Positions 11,101-22,887 of a stretch of 64,000 nt of DNA are shown here, piece after piece. The DNA comes from Zelopaecilomyces penicillatus. Taxonomy: Eukaryota; Ascomycota; Sordariomycetes; Hypocreales; Pseudodiploosporaceae. The stretch lies in the NCBI GenBank assembly GCA_005765155.1, contig VCCP01000001.1:1240001-1304000 (forward strand), written 5' to 3'. Position 1 is the first letter of the stretch, and each line of letters begins with the position of its first letter. Both the position numbers and the translations under genes were made by a program. The notes below the pieces were generated by a model, which did not search any database, was not told where the DNA came from, and was given only the letters and a program-made list of their open reading frames with translations.

Positions 11101-14100
11101 TGCCCTACAGGGCCCCCTCCGCGATATTCTCAAGCAACACAACGGCGGCAGAGCGCTTGACTACATTCCAACCACGGTTAGAAACAGTAATTCAGCCACA
11201 TCGATCCTTGACGCCATCGGGGAACTCTATGCACGAGGTTGCGCTATAGACTTTTCCTTCCTCAATACACCAGCAACAATGCTCACGGATCTGCCAAACT
11301 ACCCGTGGGACCATGATTCAGAGTACTGGAATGAAAGCCGTATATCACATGCTTGGAGAACGAAGAAGCATGTTCATCATGAACTTCTTGGATCCAGATA
11401 TCTTGAAAACAGTGATATAGAACCATCTTGGAGAAATCCATTGGTTGTCTATGACGTTTCTTGGTTAAGTGATCATAAAGTTGGAAATGATATTTATCTT
11501 TCCTTGCGCTGGATACATCGCTATGATAGGAGAGGCAATCAGACAAGTGAGCAGTTACAAAATCTATTTACTGCAAAATCTGGTAGTAAAAGCTGCCATG
11601 ATATTACAAGATTCTGGCATGACGGAAATCATGACTACTATGAGACCCTCAAGACGCACTGATAGCGAGAACTCGTCTTGGTATGACTTTTCTATCTCAT
11701 CGTTTAATGGAACCTCCTGGATTCAGCATTGCGTTGCCCAAGGTAAGCCAGGATCAGGGCCAGAAACCCCCAGTGAGGAGAGAGTAGTAACACCATACAC
11801 TCGCCGACTTTCTGAAGGTTTCTGGTATGAGAGGCTGCGATATCTAGGACTTAATTACGGTCCCAATTTCCAAGGAATGAAGGAAATATCTGCCCATGTG
11901 AGTAACAAGGCAGCTACAGCCAGTCTACAGAACAACATCAACCCGCAGGAAGCCAAGTACTCAGTCCATCCTATTACTCTCGACAACTGCCTGCAGCTAT
12001 TCACAGTTGCCATGACAAGTGGAGTTGCGCGCCGATTGCAAACCCTTGCTCTCCCTTCGACAGTGGATTATATCTGCGTGCGGCCTGGTGGGCCTGACCT
12101 CCTGGCTGAGGCAACCACCGAGATTAGCGGCAAGGGCGTTGTTAGTGGTGACTTGATTGCTGTTACGAAGATGAATGAGCCAGTGATTACACTGAATAAA
12201 GGAACGTTTACTCCCTTTGTAACCGGAGATAGAAAGGAGGGCACCGTTCATGCTGCAGCCCGGTTAGAATGGCGACCTCACATCGATTTCGTTAAGGCAG
12301 ACCAATTGATCAGGAATGTAACCAACAAACGCGATCTCATTGTCGCGCTGGATAATTGTACAGCGCTTTGCATCCTAAGGACTCTGAGAAATCTGGAATC
12401 CATTGATATCTCGATCCCCCGCCTGGTGAAGTTTGCCAGTTGGCTTCGCGCAGAAAAGGAGAGCATGGCTCGAGGGAACTGGGTTGGCAAAGACGTTCAG
12501 CAGTTTGTTTTGCTGGAGGGCGCATCTTACGACGCCCAACTGGGCTTGGTGGAGAAAGAACTTCAAGCATCTGGCAATGAAGCTGCAATACAAGTTGCTC
12601 AGCTAATGCGTAACATTTCGGATAATGAAAACATTCAAGCCGTCTTTTCGGGGCGTATAACTCCGATCGAGGTGCTCACTAAAGAAGGACTTCTGGGGGC
12701 AGTATATGAAGTCGATGAGGGCGCCGTCAATGCGGACGACTTCTTCTTACACTGTGCCCATGCCCAACCAACTCTAAGGGTATTAGAGATTGGTGCCGGA
12801 ACAGGAGGATATACAGAGCATATTCTCAAGGCTTTGGTATCTAAAGATGGTATGCGCTTGTACTCGGAATACAGCTTTACTGATATTTCCTCTGGATTTT
12901 TTGTGGATGCCAAGGAGCGTTTCAAAGATTATAATGGGATACGGTATAGTGTTTTGGACATAACAAAGGTTCCGGCAGAACAAGGGTTTGAACTCAACAG
13001 TTACGATCTGATCGTGGCATCCAACGTAAGTATTTCTAGATGCCATATCCATCGTCGCTAACTGGTGTGCAAAGGTGCTCCATGCAACCCCTCCACTCCA
13101 TGAAACTCTACGGAATGTGCGTTCTCTCATTCGCCCCGACGGACGTCTATTACTTCAAGAATCACTTCAAAGTGAGAATGTCCATTTCCAGTGTTTACCC
13201 TATGGGACGGAAATATTAATGTGTAGCGACTAGCACTGCAATGGCGATTCATTAGCTTTATAATGGTATAGTTTTGTTTCTGGTCCACAGGCTACTTTCT
13301 CATCTCTTCTACCGCGTGATTGTATTTTCAAGCTAATATCCATCATTTTGATAGGGAGGACTTCCAGGATGGTGGCTCGGAGAGAATGACAACCGCACAG
13401 CTCAACCCTTTGTCACAGCCGAGCGATGGGACTGTGAGCTTCGTGATGCAGGGTTCTCAGGGACAGATGCTGTTATACTTGATGATGTAAACTCATACCG
13501 CTTAAATGGCCTTATTATCTCCTCGCCTGTTCAGTCTATCAATCATGCGAAAGACATCGTGCTGCTATATCACAAGGAGAAGCACAATTTTGCTCTCGAT
13601 CTGGCTTCCAAGCTGGAGGATGAGGGTTTCAAAGTCCAGTGGAGTGACATAACAGAGCAAGACGGCACAGCAGACTGCGATATTATTTCAACAATAGATC
13701 TTGAGGATCCATATCTATATGATGTTTCCGAAGAGAATTACAACAAACTCATGTCATACATTGCCAAGCTGCAATCAGGCATATTATGGCTGGCTAGGCC
13801 GGCTCAGATTGATTGCCTTGATCATCGTCACGGGTTGATAACCGGATTCGCTCTTTGTATAAGATCGGAGTTACTACATGATTTTGCAACATTAGAGATA
13901 CAACATCTTGACTCCGCACCCGTGGATTCTGTGATTGCAGTCTTCCGAAAATTTCAGCAACGCGTGTCATCTGCGGAACTCTATTCTGAAATGGAATACG
14001 CATTACAGAATGACGTTGCTCATGTCTCGCGCTATCATCCTGTTTTAGTTTCAAAAGAACTGCAGGGAGCTTTAGTAGGCGATGACCCGAAGCACTTGCG

Positions 14101-17100
14101 CATTGATCAGTATGGACAACTTGGCTCTTTGGTATGGGTCCAAGGGGGGTCAGTCACCATACAAGATCAAGAGGTCGAAGTAGACATTCGCTGCGTCGGA
14201 CTAAACTTCAGGGTATGGGCACTGTAAATACTTACACTGTATACTTCCAGCTAACAAATATAATAGGACGTTGTTGTTGCTATGGGAATTGTTGATGGCG
14301 CAAAGGACAAGCTTGGCATGGAGGCATCTGGCATCGTCACCCGTACAGGCTCAGCCGTCAATCATGTCAAGGTAGGAGATCGAGTTGTTGTCGTAGACAA
14401 TGGCTGCTTTGCAACGCGGAAGGTGATATCTGGTCAGCACACTGTTCAAATTCCTCCCGAGTTAAGTTTCGAGGAGGCATCCACCATGCCAGTTGTATAT
14501 GCAACGGTGATCCATGCAGTCATTCATGTTGGTCAGATTACCAATGGACAGGTACGCAGAAGAAGAGCATTGGGATATTATGATCCGAAATTAACATGAA
14601 CTAGTCAATCCTGATCCATTCTGCTTGTGGAGGAGTTGGGGTAGCAGCCCTGCAAATCTGCAAGATGTTTGGAGCCGAGGTATGTTTCATGTAAATCAAC
14701 TCTTTGCCGTGTTATATGACTGACCATTGGATATGCTCTCAAGATATACGCTACAGTCAGCTCTGAGGAGAAGGTACAGTACCTTATAGATAACTTTCAG
14801 CTTCCACGGGAAAGAATCGTCAATTCGCGCAATACGTCGTTTTTAGATGATATTCTCAAAGCCACTAATGGCCGTGGAGTTGACCTAGTTCTCAATTCAC
14901 TCTCCGGAGAACTTCTCCACGCCTCATGGAAATGTGTAGCAAAATACCGCAAAATACTAAAGATTGGAAAACGCGATTTTATCGGTCGCGAGCTGTTGGC
15001 ACTTGACTTGTTTGCAGGCAATAGGTCTTTCTTTGGTATTAACTTGAACGCGTTGATGGAGGATCGTCCTGAAGAGATGCGCAGGTAAGTTCCTCACGAA
15101 AATCATCTTCTTTTAGTTTGATACAAAAAGGGTTATGGACTGTGGCGCGGGATCGTGACTAACTCTGATGAAATTAGGTTGTTGGAACAAATGATGCAGT
15201 ATCTGCAACAGGGGCACATTTCCCCCATCCAACCAATTCAGGACTTTTCAGCACATGATGTGATTGACGCATTCCGCTTCATGCAGAAAGGTCAGCATAT
15301 TGGAAAAATCGTCGTCACGATGCCGGAAGAAGTGAAACAGCTAGCTTCCATCCATACGCTGAGACAACATACCTTTTCGGATAGATTGACCTACCTTTTG
15401 ATTGGAGGACTCGGTGGACTAGGAAAAGCCGTTGCAAGCTGGATGGTGGAAAACGGTGCGAGGAGCCTTGTCTTCTTCTCTCCCTCAGCGGGCAAGTCCA
15501 TCGTTGATCAACAGTTCCTGCAAGAGCTTCAATCGCAAGGCTGTCATGCTGTTGCTGTGGCTGGGAGCGTTGCTGAGATGAAAGACGTTGAGAAAGCCAT
15601 CAAGGCTGCACCAACACCTATTAATGGTGTCATACAAATGTCCATGGTATTACGCGTAAGCCTGGGGATCTTTCTGGCATATATAAAGCGCAGGGGGATC
15701 AGCATTACTGACTCACTTCATTGCTCATTAGGATGGCCCTATTCTTGATATTAGTTATGAGAACTGGATGGCTACCCAGAACCCGAAAGTCCGAGGAACA
15801 TGGAACCTGCACATGGCCTTATCAGAAAACCCTCTATCGTTTTTCATCCTCTTCAGTTCGATGACGGCTGTCTACGGTACCCCGGGTCAGGCAAACTATG
15901 CGTCTGCAAATTCATACCTCGACTCCTTTGTGCAATACCGTCACGGCCTCAACTTGCCTTGTTCTGTAGTCGATGTTGGACCTATGGAGGGTATCGGCTT
16001 CGTTAGTAATAATTTGGCAGTCATGACTGTGCATCGATCCATTGGCTATATCATGCTGCAGGAGCAAGCATTGCTTGATAGCATCCAAATTAGTATCGAC
16101 AACTCTTTACCCTTCACCCCCATAGCGCATGATGGACGACATTTACCGTATCGTGCAGAAGGTCAGCTTGCTATCGGACTAGGAAGTCATAAATCTATGT
16201 CAGATCCCAGTAACCTTCTCGTCTGGAGACGCGATCTACGCATGGGATTTTATGGACGGCTCCAGTCAGCCAGCGAGTCTACTACCGACACTAAGAAGAG
16301 CGCGCTTAATGATTTGCTCATTTTGGTTAACAATAATCCAGATACTCTCAGGGAAGCAGAAAACCAAAAATTTATAGTAAGAGAGGTTGCTGGCGCTGTT
16401 TGTGGGATTATGATGTGGCCGGAACAAGATGCCGAAGCTTCGACGTCTCTTACCTCCATGGGAATCGACTCCCGTGTCAGTGTCGAAATTCGAAATTGGT
16501 ATCGCCGAACTCTAGGGGCCGAAATCAGCGTCCTTGAAATTACCAACGCAGGAACTCTCGGACGATTAGGCAACCTGGCCATTACCTCGTTACAAAAGAA
16601 ATACCATATCAAAGAGGGCTTTAAGTCTGTTTCAGGGGCACATACAAAACCCAATGGCAACGGAGAATTCAAGAGCGATGTAGAGATTGACGATATATCG
16701 AAATTTGATCTGGTGAAAAAGGTATCATCTTTTTCTGCGGCTCCTTGGGAGCTTCATGGCCTACTCAGCCAGCCATTTGTCACTTTGCGGAATGAAGCGA
16801 CGATATTCCTCACCGGATCGACTGGCTATCTTGGAACAGAAATCCTCCATCAACTTTTGCGTTCCAACATAGCCAACAAAGTGGCTGTTCTTGTGCGGGC
16901 AGATGACGCACAGAGCGGCCTTGCCCGTATCAAAGGCGCAGCGGAGACCGCAGGCTGGTGGTGCCCTGACGATGAGAACAAAGTAGAAGTCTGGGGTGGA
17001 AATTTCGCAGATGAGAGCCTAGGCCTGAACCCTGAGCAATTGCTGAGACTGAAGGGCGAAGCTATCAGCGAAGCCAATATTGATGCTATCATCCACTGCG

Positions 17101-17924
17101 GAGCCTCTGTCTATTGGAGCGCAAGCTACGAACGACTTGAAGTCACAAACGGTAATGCTACTGTTGATCTACTCAAAATAGTCGCCGTTTCTGCTGCTAT
17201 GCCCAAGTTTGTCTATGTTTCTGGCGGGCTCAAGGACGGCGTGTTTAAAACTACTGCAGAATTCTCAGAGGAGTTGGCAAATACTCACAATGGTTACTTT
17301 CAGACAAAGGCCGTATCTGAGTCGATCATTCAGAAAATAGCTGCTAAGCTGCCCGCCGGACAGAATCGGATATCGGTCGTCAGGCCGGGTCTCATTATCG
17401 GCGCAGCTGCTACAGGAGCCGCCAATGGGGATTATATCCTCTGGAGATTTGTAGCGACGGCAAGCACTCTACAGAAATATCCAGTGGATCCAGTTGAGGC
17501 GTGGTTGCCCTTGGCGGGAGCCGATACTGTAGCTGAAACGGTGATCAATCAGATCTTCAACACAAAGGCAATTCAACCGTGTGTCGATATGCTGGAGGGC
17601 ATGTACATGAGTGAGGTGTGGGAGATTATGAAGCAAGAGTTGCGGGAGCCCTGCGCACCTACACCAAGAGATGAATGGATTGAGCTTGCCACTACCAAAA
17701 TTGAAGAAGTAGGCCGCAAGCATCCAATGTGGGGATTGGATGACTACCTATCTCGGGATAGGTGGATGGGCGATGTTCACGGAGGCCATGAGAGGTCTGC
17801 CGCTGTGGAGTCGAATCTGAGAAACAGTATCCGACATCTTCAAGATATCGGTTATATCTGTTTCTCAGTGGAAGATCTTGGAAAAGTTAAGGAGAAGCTG
17901 ATTGGGCGCACGGGAATGATGTGA
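8179..17924 (+). pseudogene. Highly reducing polyketide synthase with C-terminal thioester reductase (KS-AT-DH-MT-ER-KR-ACP-R), disrupted
   Basis: The start is ATG 8179 (MTSNNSS, then PIAIIGMGMRLPGG). Domains in order: KS about 8.2-9.7 kb (TACSSS active site, ECHGTGT, NLGHAEG); AT about 10.1-11.2 kb (GHSSGE); DH from 11.37 kb (DHKVG); C-methyltransferase about 12.7-13.2 kb (VLEIGAGTGGYT); ER about 14.1-15.3 kb (SACGGVGVAALQ); KR about 15.4-16.0 kb (GGLGGLGKA, YASANSY); ACP about 16.4-16.6 kb (MGIDSR); NAD(P) reductase 16.8-17.9 kb (LTGSTGYLG, YFQTK). At least eleven introns splice cleanly, one leaving a 32-bp exon. Lesions: TAG at 8329-8331 in the conserved R-Y-N motif; a 5' splice site reading ATAAGT at 9271; TAG at 10685-10687 and 10733-10735 in the AT; and one extra T at about 11491-11498, shifting frame inside the DH. 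The junction near 10303 is also unclear. All damage lies in the first third; MT to R stays open. A functional full-length enzyme cannot be made from this sequence as given. Confidence 0.9.
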
Positions 17925-18490
17925 TGTAGTCCTAGCTTTCAGTGTAGCAGGAAGACAGGCAACTAGCCGTCGACATTGACATTTAAGTGAAGCAGAATAG
18001 TCGAGTAGTTTAACGAGGTAAAAACTGTTAGCTAGCAATGCTCACTACAAGATGAAATGATAAACGAAAAATACCGCCCACTGAATGCGATTAAATGACG
18101 GCGCCTGTTGCGTATCCAGTCGGCTCGAACCCACATTTCCCGGCCCCGTCCGACATGTGGGTTCCGGACGATCCCGTTGTCATCCCGCCGTGACTCATGA
18201 GGCATCCCAGCGGTTTATTTCGTAGGGAGAAGAGGATACAATCAAGTGAGCCAATGCTTGTCTGCTCCGTAAATATATCGTATCTAGTTCTCATGGGATG
18301 AAGCGCTGTGTCAAGCAGATCATCTGTCCGGGCCAAGCACGTGATGCAATTTCGCCATTTAATGCTTCGGCTCGTCGCGGAGCTGTGATTTATTTCCTAT
18401 GCCTTATTACTCTATGTAGTTCACACATATCCTGTTTATATAATCCATCATTATCATTACCTACTCGATCATCACTTAAACTAATCAAAG
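17925..18490. other. Intergenic, no supported gene
   Basis: This is the 3' flank of the PKS pseudogene and the promoter of the gene at 18491. I see no RNA gene or recognisable element. Confidence 0.5.
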
Positions 18491-18999
18491 ATGGCCAATG
18501 TTCAAAAGACAGCGACGCTTCGGCGCGTTCAGCTAGGAATGTCCTTTGCCTACTCCAGCATGGGCGCATGGTATGCGGATCTCGGCCCTCTGTTTCAACA
18601 AATACGAATCACCTGGCTGTCTACTAACTATAGCGTACAATCAATAGGTGCCTGTTTCATCCATCCTCCGCCATTGGCCTCAGTCTCGCTCCCCCCTACG
18701 CAATCATTAACCGCACCACTTCGCTGCTCATGCGGTGCTTTGGCGCTCAGGCCATGACATGCGGGTTGCTGCTCGGCACGGCCGTTATGACGCGGCAGAG
18801 CTTCACCTTGTTTGGTATTGCCATGGTTCCCTACCTCGGGTTTAATGCCTGGTTTGGAGTTGGGCCCGGCAGGGGCGTCTTCACGAAGTGGCTCTGGCTG
18901 GATTGTATTGGCAATATGGTATTTGCAGTTGGTTCTTTATTCTGTGCGAAACTAGCTGGGGAGATTGAGGACAGCACGATAGATGCAAAGCACGCATGA
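18491..18999 (+). CDS. Small four-helix membrane protein, 143 aa, 2 exons, function unknown
   Basis: The model is join(18491..18570, 18648..18999). Exon 1 encodes MANVQKTATLRRVQLGMSF and ends within a Trp codon at a GTATGC donor. The 77-bp intron contains a CTAAC branch-point sequence and ends in ATAG. Exon 2 continues with four hydrophobic segments: around GLSLAPPYAII, AMTCGLLLGTAVM, FTLFGIAMVPYLGFNAWF and WLDCIGNMVFAVGSLFCAKL. A short charged tail follows. The layout looks like a conserved ascomycete family of small membrane proteins with no assigned role that I know. It lies just after the dead PKS but shows nothing that ties it to polyketide chemistry. Confidence 0.7.
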
Positions 19000-19192
19000 A
19001 AAAGAGCCCTTTTAGTTGCTATATACAAAAAGAAAGAAAAACTCCGTGACTCTCCGCTCACAGATCAGATAAAAAAACAGAATTGACAAAAGAGAATTCC
19101 ACGACATGCAGCTATGTACGCGCAACCTGGGAGTGTCTGGTTGATGAGGTATGTGTGACGGTGTGTATGTGTGTGTGAAGTTGTCGACCTAT

Positions 19193-19774
19193 TTATGCGT
19201 CTGAGCAGTTGGCTGGCGAAAAGACATCTCGGATATCCTTCAGCTGCTGGGTAACCTTGTCTCCCTCAGTCTGGACAGTGCCCTTGAATGTGCTGGGAAC
19301 CTTTGCAACAACACCAGTGATGAGGCCTTGGCTGCCGGTGACACCCTCGTTGAGGAATCCGAATGTGGTGCCGCACTGCTTGAACTGCTGAATGGTGTCT
19401 TTCTTGGCCTTGAGCTGGTTGGCAAGAGCCGTGCCCTGCTTCTGCAGCTCTTGCGCCGGCGCGATCAGAGACAGACAGTCAAAAAACGACAGAGGCGTCA
19501 TCTTGTTGAGGGCGGTAGTGCCAGTCGCGACCTTGGAGAGCACGACTGCGGCAGCAGCTTTCATAGGCTCAGGGTTGCCATTGAACTCCTTGGCTGCGGC
19601 GGAGAGGGCATCAAACCCGTTTCTCACGTCGGCGAGGACTGAAGTGGCTGTGGCGAGATCCCGCTCCACGAGAGTTGGGGGGAATCGCTCAATGAGCGTG
19701 GGTGGTGGCGCGGCGACGAGGGAGTGGGCGCCGGAAGCCAGGTAAAAGAGAGCAACGGGGATGGAGAACTTCAT
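19193..19774 (-). CDS. HsbA-like secreted cell-surface protein, 193 aa
   Basis: I start at the ATG whose first base is 19774 (MKFSIPVALFYLASGAHSLV), a good signal peptide; the open frame upstream is leader sequence. A TATATA element lies about 145 bp upstream (19919-19924). The mature protein is low in cysteine (three) and rich in Ala, Thr and Lys. Heptad-like helices have the pattern VLADVRNGFDALSAAAKEF, ALNKMTPLSFFDCLSLI, LQKQGTALANQLKAKKDTI and IRDVFSPANC. This fits the HsbA / cell-wall galactomannoprotein family (PF12296), whose founding member binds hydrophobic surfaces and recruits polyesterase in Aspergillus oryzae. A second family member is at 56551-57084. No intron is needed. Confidence 0.8.
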   Translation of the reverse strand: MKFSIPVALFYLASGAHSLVAAPPPTLIERFPPTLVERDLATATSVLADVRNGFDALSAAAKEFNGNPEPMKAAAAVVLSKVATGTTALNKMTPLSFFDCLSLIAPAQELQKQGTALANQLKAKKDTIQQFKQCGTTFGFLNEGVTGSQGLITGVVAKVPSTFKGTVQTEGDKVTQQLKDIRDVFSPANCSDA

Positions 19775-20783
19775 GATGACTGATGATCTTTGTCTTGATT
19801 GGGTTATGGGGAGATTGAAGTGAGTATTGTAATACTTGTCGTGTAAGTGGGTGATTGAGTGTGGATGTCTGTGGGAATGGAGCCAAGTTGCATGAAACAA
19901 ACAAGATCCACCAGCGCTTATATACTAGAGGACATTGAGGAATAATAGCAATTCAATCACGAGCCAGGCAACAAGAAGCAAAAGATCTGCCTCGGCAGCC
20001 ATAGACTAATAGAGCGCCCATTATCATACCTTCATTAATCTAGAAGACGCAGACGGTGCTTTCCTTTGCTTTGGGAACTTGACCCGAAGCCTCTTCTTAC
20101 AAACCCGGCTTATATGCCGATATTCAATCAAGCAGGTGGGATGTGACCCAGCGTCGTATCGTGCCATAAACATTTATGCACCCCGCAAATCCCCCGCGCC
20201 ATCAGCAGGGCTCCATTTTGCTTCTTCTCTCTTTTTTTAAACCTATCCCAGTAGGATTCCTGCGGGGAAGATGGGAAGATGGTGCTTTAGTCCGTCCTCT
20301 CCCTGTGGAACTTTGGGTTGTGTGAGTTGGGTCGAGAGCCTTTTGTTGCAGTTAATTTAAGTTGACCGGTTGGTGTAATGCAACGTTCTGGAGTTGCAAC
20401 CAAGTGAGTAGATTCCAAGTCTGCGGCCCGTGACAATAGAGTACTACAACGCTCCGAGAGAATATGACATAAGTTCCTTGGTTCCTTAATATCGGGAGAC
20501 CATGGGTGTGGTATGATCGCGTGTGGATGGTACCCTGGCGCGCGCGCTTGAGCTAAACGTCGTTGACTCGTCACGTTCGTCCATGGTGTTAATGTCGGCT
20601 CGCAAAGGCTCATAAACTGCCCCTCTAGTTAATACACACGTTCGTTTCGTTTCCCCTCTCCCGCTCTGGTTGCGATGGGATGCAAGTTTTGGCTCCCACT
20701 CGGTCCGACTGGGATGGTGTGTTGGCCATAGAATGTAATGTAACCACTTCACCGCCGGCGATAAAACACATTCGTTCGACTGA
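19775..20783. other. Intergenic, no supported gene
   Basis: This is the promoter side of the HsbA-like gene and the 3' flank of the gene at 20784-22887. Short minus-strand frames (20287-20613 and 20486-20752) lack motifs and are not called. Confidence 0.5.
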
Positions 20784-22887
20784 TCAAAGTTTGGTCGCCG
20801 GCTCGCTGTGGATTTGCAAGACGGAATGAGTTCTGTTGAAACATACTTCTAGAGCGCCCCTCATCCTGTCACATTTCCAGTTACATCCGTCTTCTTTCAC
20901 ATGAGTGTGGTTTACATCTGCATTGAACTCCAATTTCCATTGCTGTAGACATAAAGAAGTGGCTGGGCTACCTTCGGGAGTGGTTTTGGTTATGCAAATG
21001 CTTGAAGGGTCTTTGATGTGTTGGACGGCATCGAGGCCGGTCCGGCACTCGCCGAGGGCTCGCTTGGTTCCGTTGCGATACTCAAGAATAATACCCTTGA
21101 AGTAACTCCCGTGCTTGGTGTAAAAAGTCTGAGTTGACACTAATCCCTCCAGAGAGGCTATGGAAGTAATTGAGTTTCCATAATGAAGAGGTTTGTCGGT
21201 TGCTGAGAGTATTTTGAGACGGCCGTTGTCTGTCGTAGGATACACACCAGCAAAATTGATCGTTTCATTGGATACTCCATACAATAGTGTCGGACTTGGC
21301 TGTGTTTTGTACAAATACTGCCCCCAGTTTTCATATCGACCCTTGAATCCGATTTTTGTATATCCAGATTGGCGCAATTTTAGCTTTTTCCAACGCATCA
21401 GCATACGATACTAGAGCACGAAAAGTGCAGGGTAGGGGGGCGGTTGGGTCGGGTTACCAAAAGATGCGGAGGGTTGTTCTCTGTAAAGGTTTCTTGTCGA
21501 GGGAAACCGACTCCAACAATCTCATCACCTCTCGTAAGAGGGACATGAAACCAGCTGACACTGTTAGTGCTCGGGATGCTTCGAAAAGTCTCCACGGCAT
21601 CTGGTTCTTTGGCTGTGTGGCAGTGGATTGCGACAAATGAGGTCCCTTTGATGAAGAATGTAAGACCAATGCAACTGGCTGGATCCGTCTCTACGGTGGC
21701 ATAACGCGGATAGGATAGCTGTCGAGCAGTACAGGTGGTGATATTTTCTGGCCAGCCACTCTGGGTTGACGAGTCCCAGACTTGGAGATGAGCGTTTGCC
21801 GCTTCAGGGCTGAGGCGGCAAAGACCCATCTGGTGATATAAAACGTGTGTTAGCCCTATAACCATGCGTCGCTTCGTTTGGGTGCCTGCAAAGATAAAGA
21901 TGGGCAACAAACCTTGATCTCGGCGTTGACTGACTGCAGGTCGTCGACTCTCTTCACAATAAACAGCAAATGTTTGTTTTCATGTGCTCGTTCTACACAG
22001 CCCGGGGGAAATGTCTCAATCCTAGAAATGCCGCGAGCGTCTATTGTTATTCGTATGAGAGAGTCGGGGGATGCGATGGTGTCACAAGTACGGTAACGCT
22101 GGCCACGACGCCAGTCACCAACTTTGTTGAGAGGGATCTCAATATGATCGTCTTTCTCGTCCTGCTCAGTTAGCGATGCCAACTCCTTCGCAAGCATAAC
22201 GGAACTACTGTATCTCCAAACAACATGCAAACACGAGTCTTGCCAGATCTTCTCCGCCAGCTCTGTAGGCAACACCCCCCATTGAGGGATCATACCACAC
22301 GCCGTCGCAACAGTTCCCAAGGCACCCGGGGTATACCTAGATTCGGCCAGCATCCGGAAGCGAGCCTCTCTCCATGGCTTGCGTCGAGTTGACACCATCC
22401 AAAGGAGCCAGTGTTTGTCCTTGGACGTGCAATTTTGCGTGAATAGCTGGAAGCAGTATGCGTGTATACTTGCGGTTTCTAAGACTCGGGCGCAAACCTC
22501 GCAGTCTTCAACATCGCAAAAGTGACGGTATTCTTCTTTATCCTGTTTACTGTTCTTTTTGAATTCGAAGTGGCAGAATTGGACTGGTTTGAGAGCATGA
22601 CTGATTGTCTTGTTGATGTTGCTTCTCACTGTTGACAAAAAAAGAGTCAGCTTTTTGCGACCAGGCACCCCCGGTTTTTGGCACCCTGGGGTTTTGTTTT
22701 CCATTTTCTCACACGTAACAACCTTGTCGCCCTGCTGGAAATACGCAGTACAGGCGCCGCAATGGCGATGGATCCTAATGTGCCTCATTTCTGCATGTCG
22801 AGCAAATCCAGAAGCGCTGAATGGTGAGGCTTCATGCTCGGGATGGAAAAAGAAAAATGACAGACGGGATTCCAGAATCTTTATCAC
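20784..22887 (-). CDS. F-box-like fungal protein with Cys/His-rich N-terminus, about 657 aa, 3 exons
   Basis: The model is complement(join(20784..21410, 21458..21829, 21913..22887)), with both introns in phase 0. The N-terminal third has paired Cys/His motifs (HRHCGACTAYF, HFCDVEDCEVC), possibly zinc-binding. Near residues 220-235 is LPTELAEKIWQDSCL, which resembles the start of an F-box. The C-terminal half contains repeated beta-rich units (GDEIVGVGF, GKSITSIASLEG-like segments) of the type seen in large lineage-expanded fungal families of unknown function. The start is uncertain: the frame opens at 22887, but MRHIRIHRHC about 33 codons in is an equally good start. I infer a role in protein-protein interaction or ubiquitin ligation only from the F-box-like stretch. 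Confidence 0.55.

Noticed and set aside
13174..13376. Frameshift between MT and the following PKS segment
   Set aside because: A 32-bp mini-exon (about 13232-13263, encoding LQWRFISFIM) flanked by two introns restores the frame and the family consensus.
18115..18150. GGGTTCGAGCC on the minus strand as a possible tRNA
   Set aside because: No acceptor stem, anticodon arm or correct T-stem pairing could be drawn.
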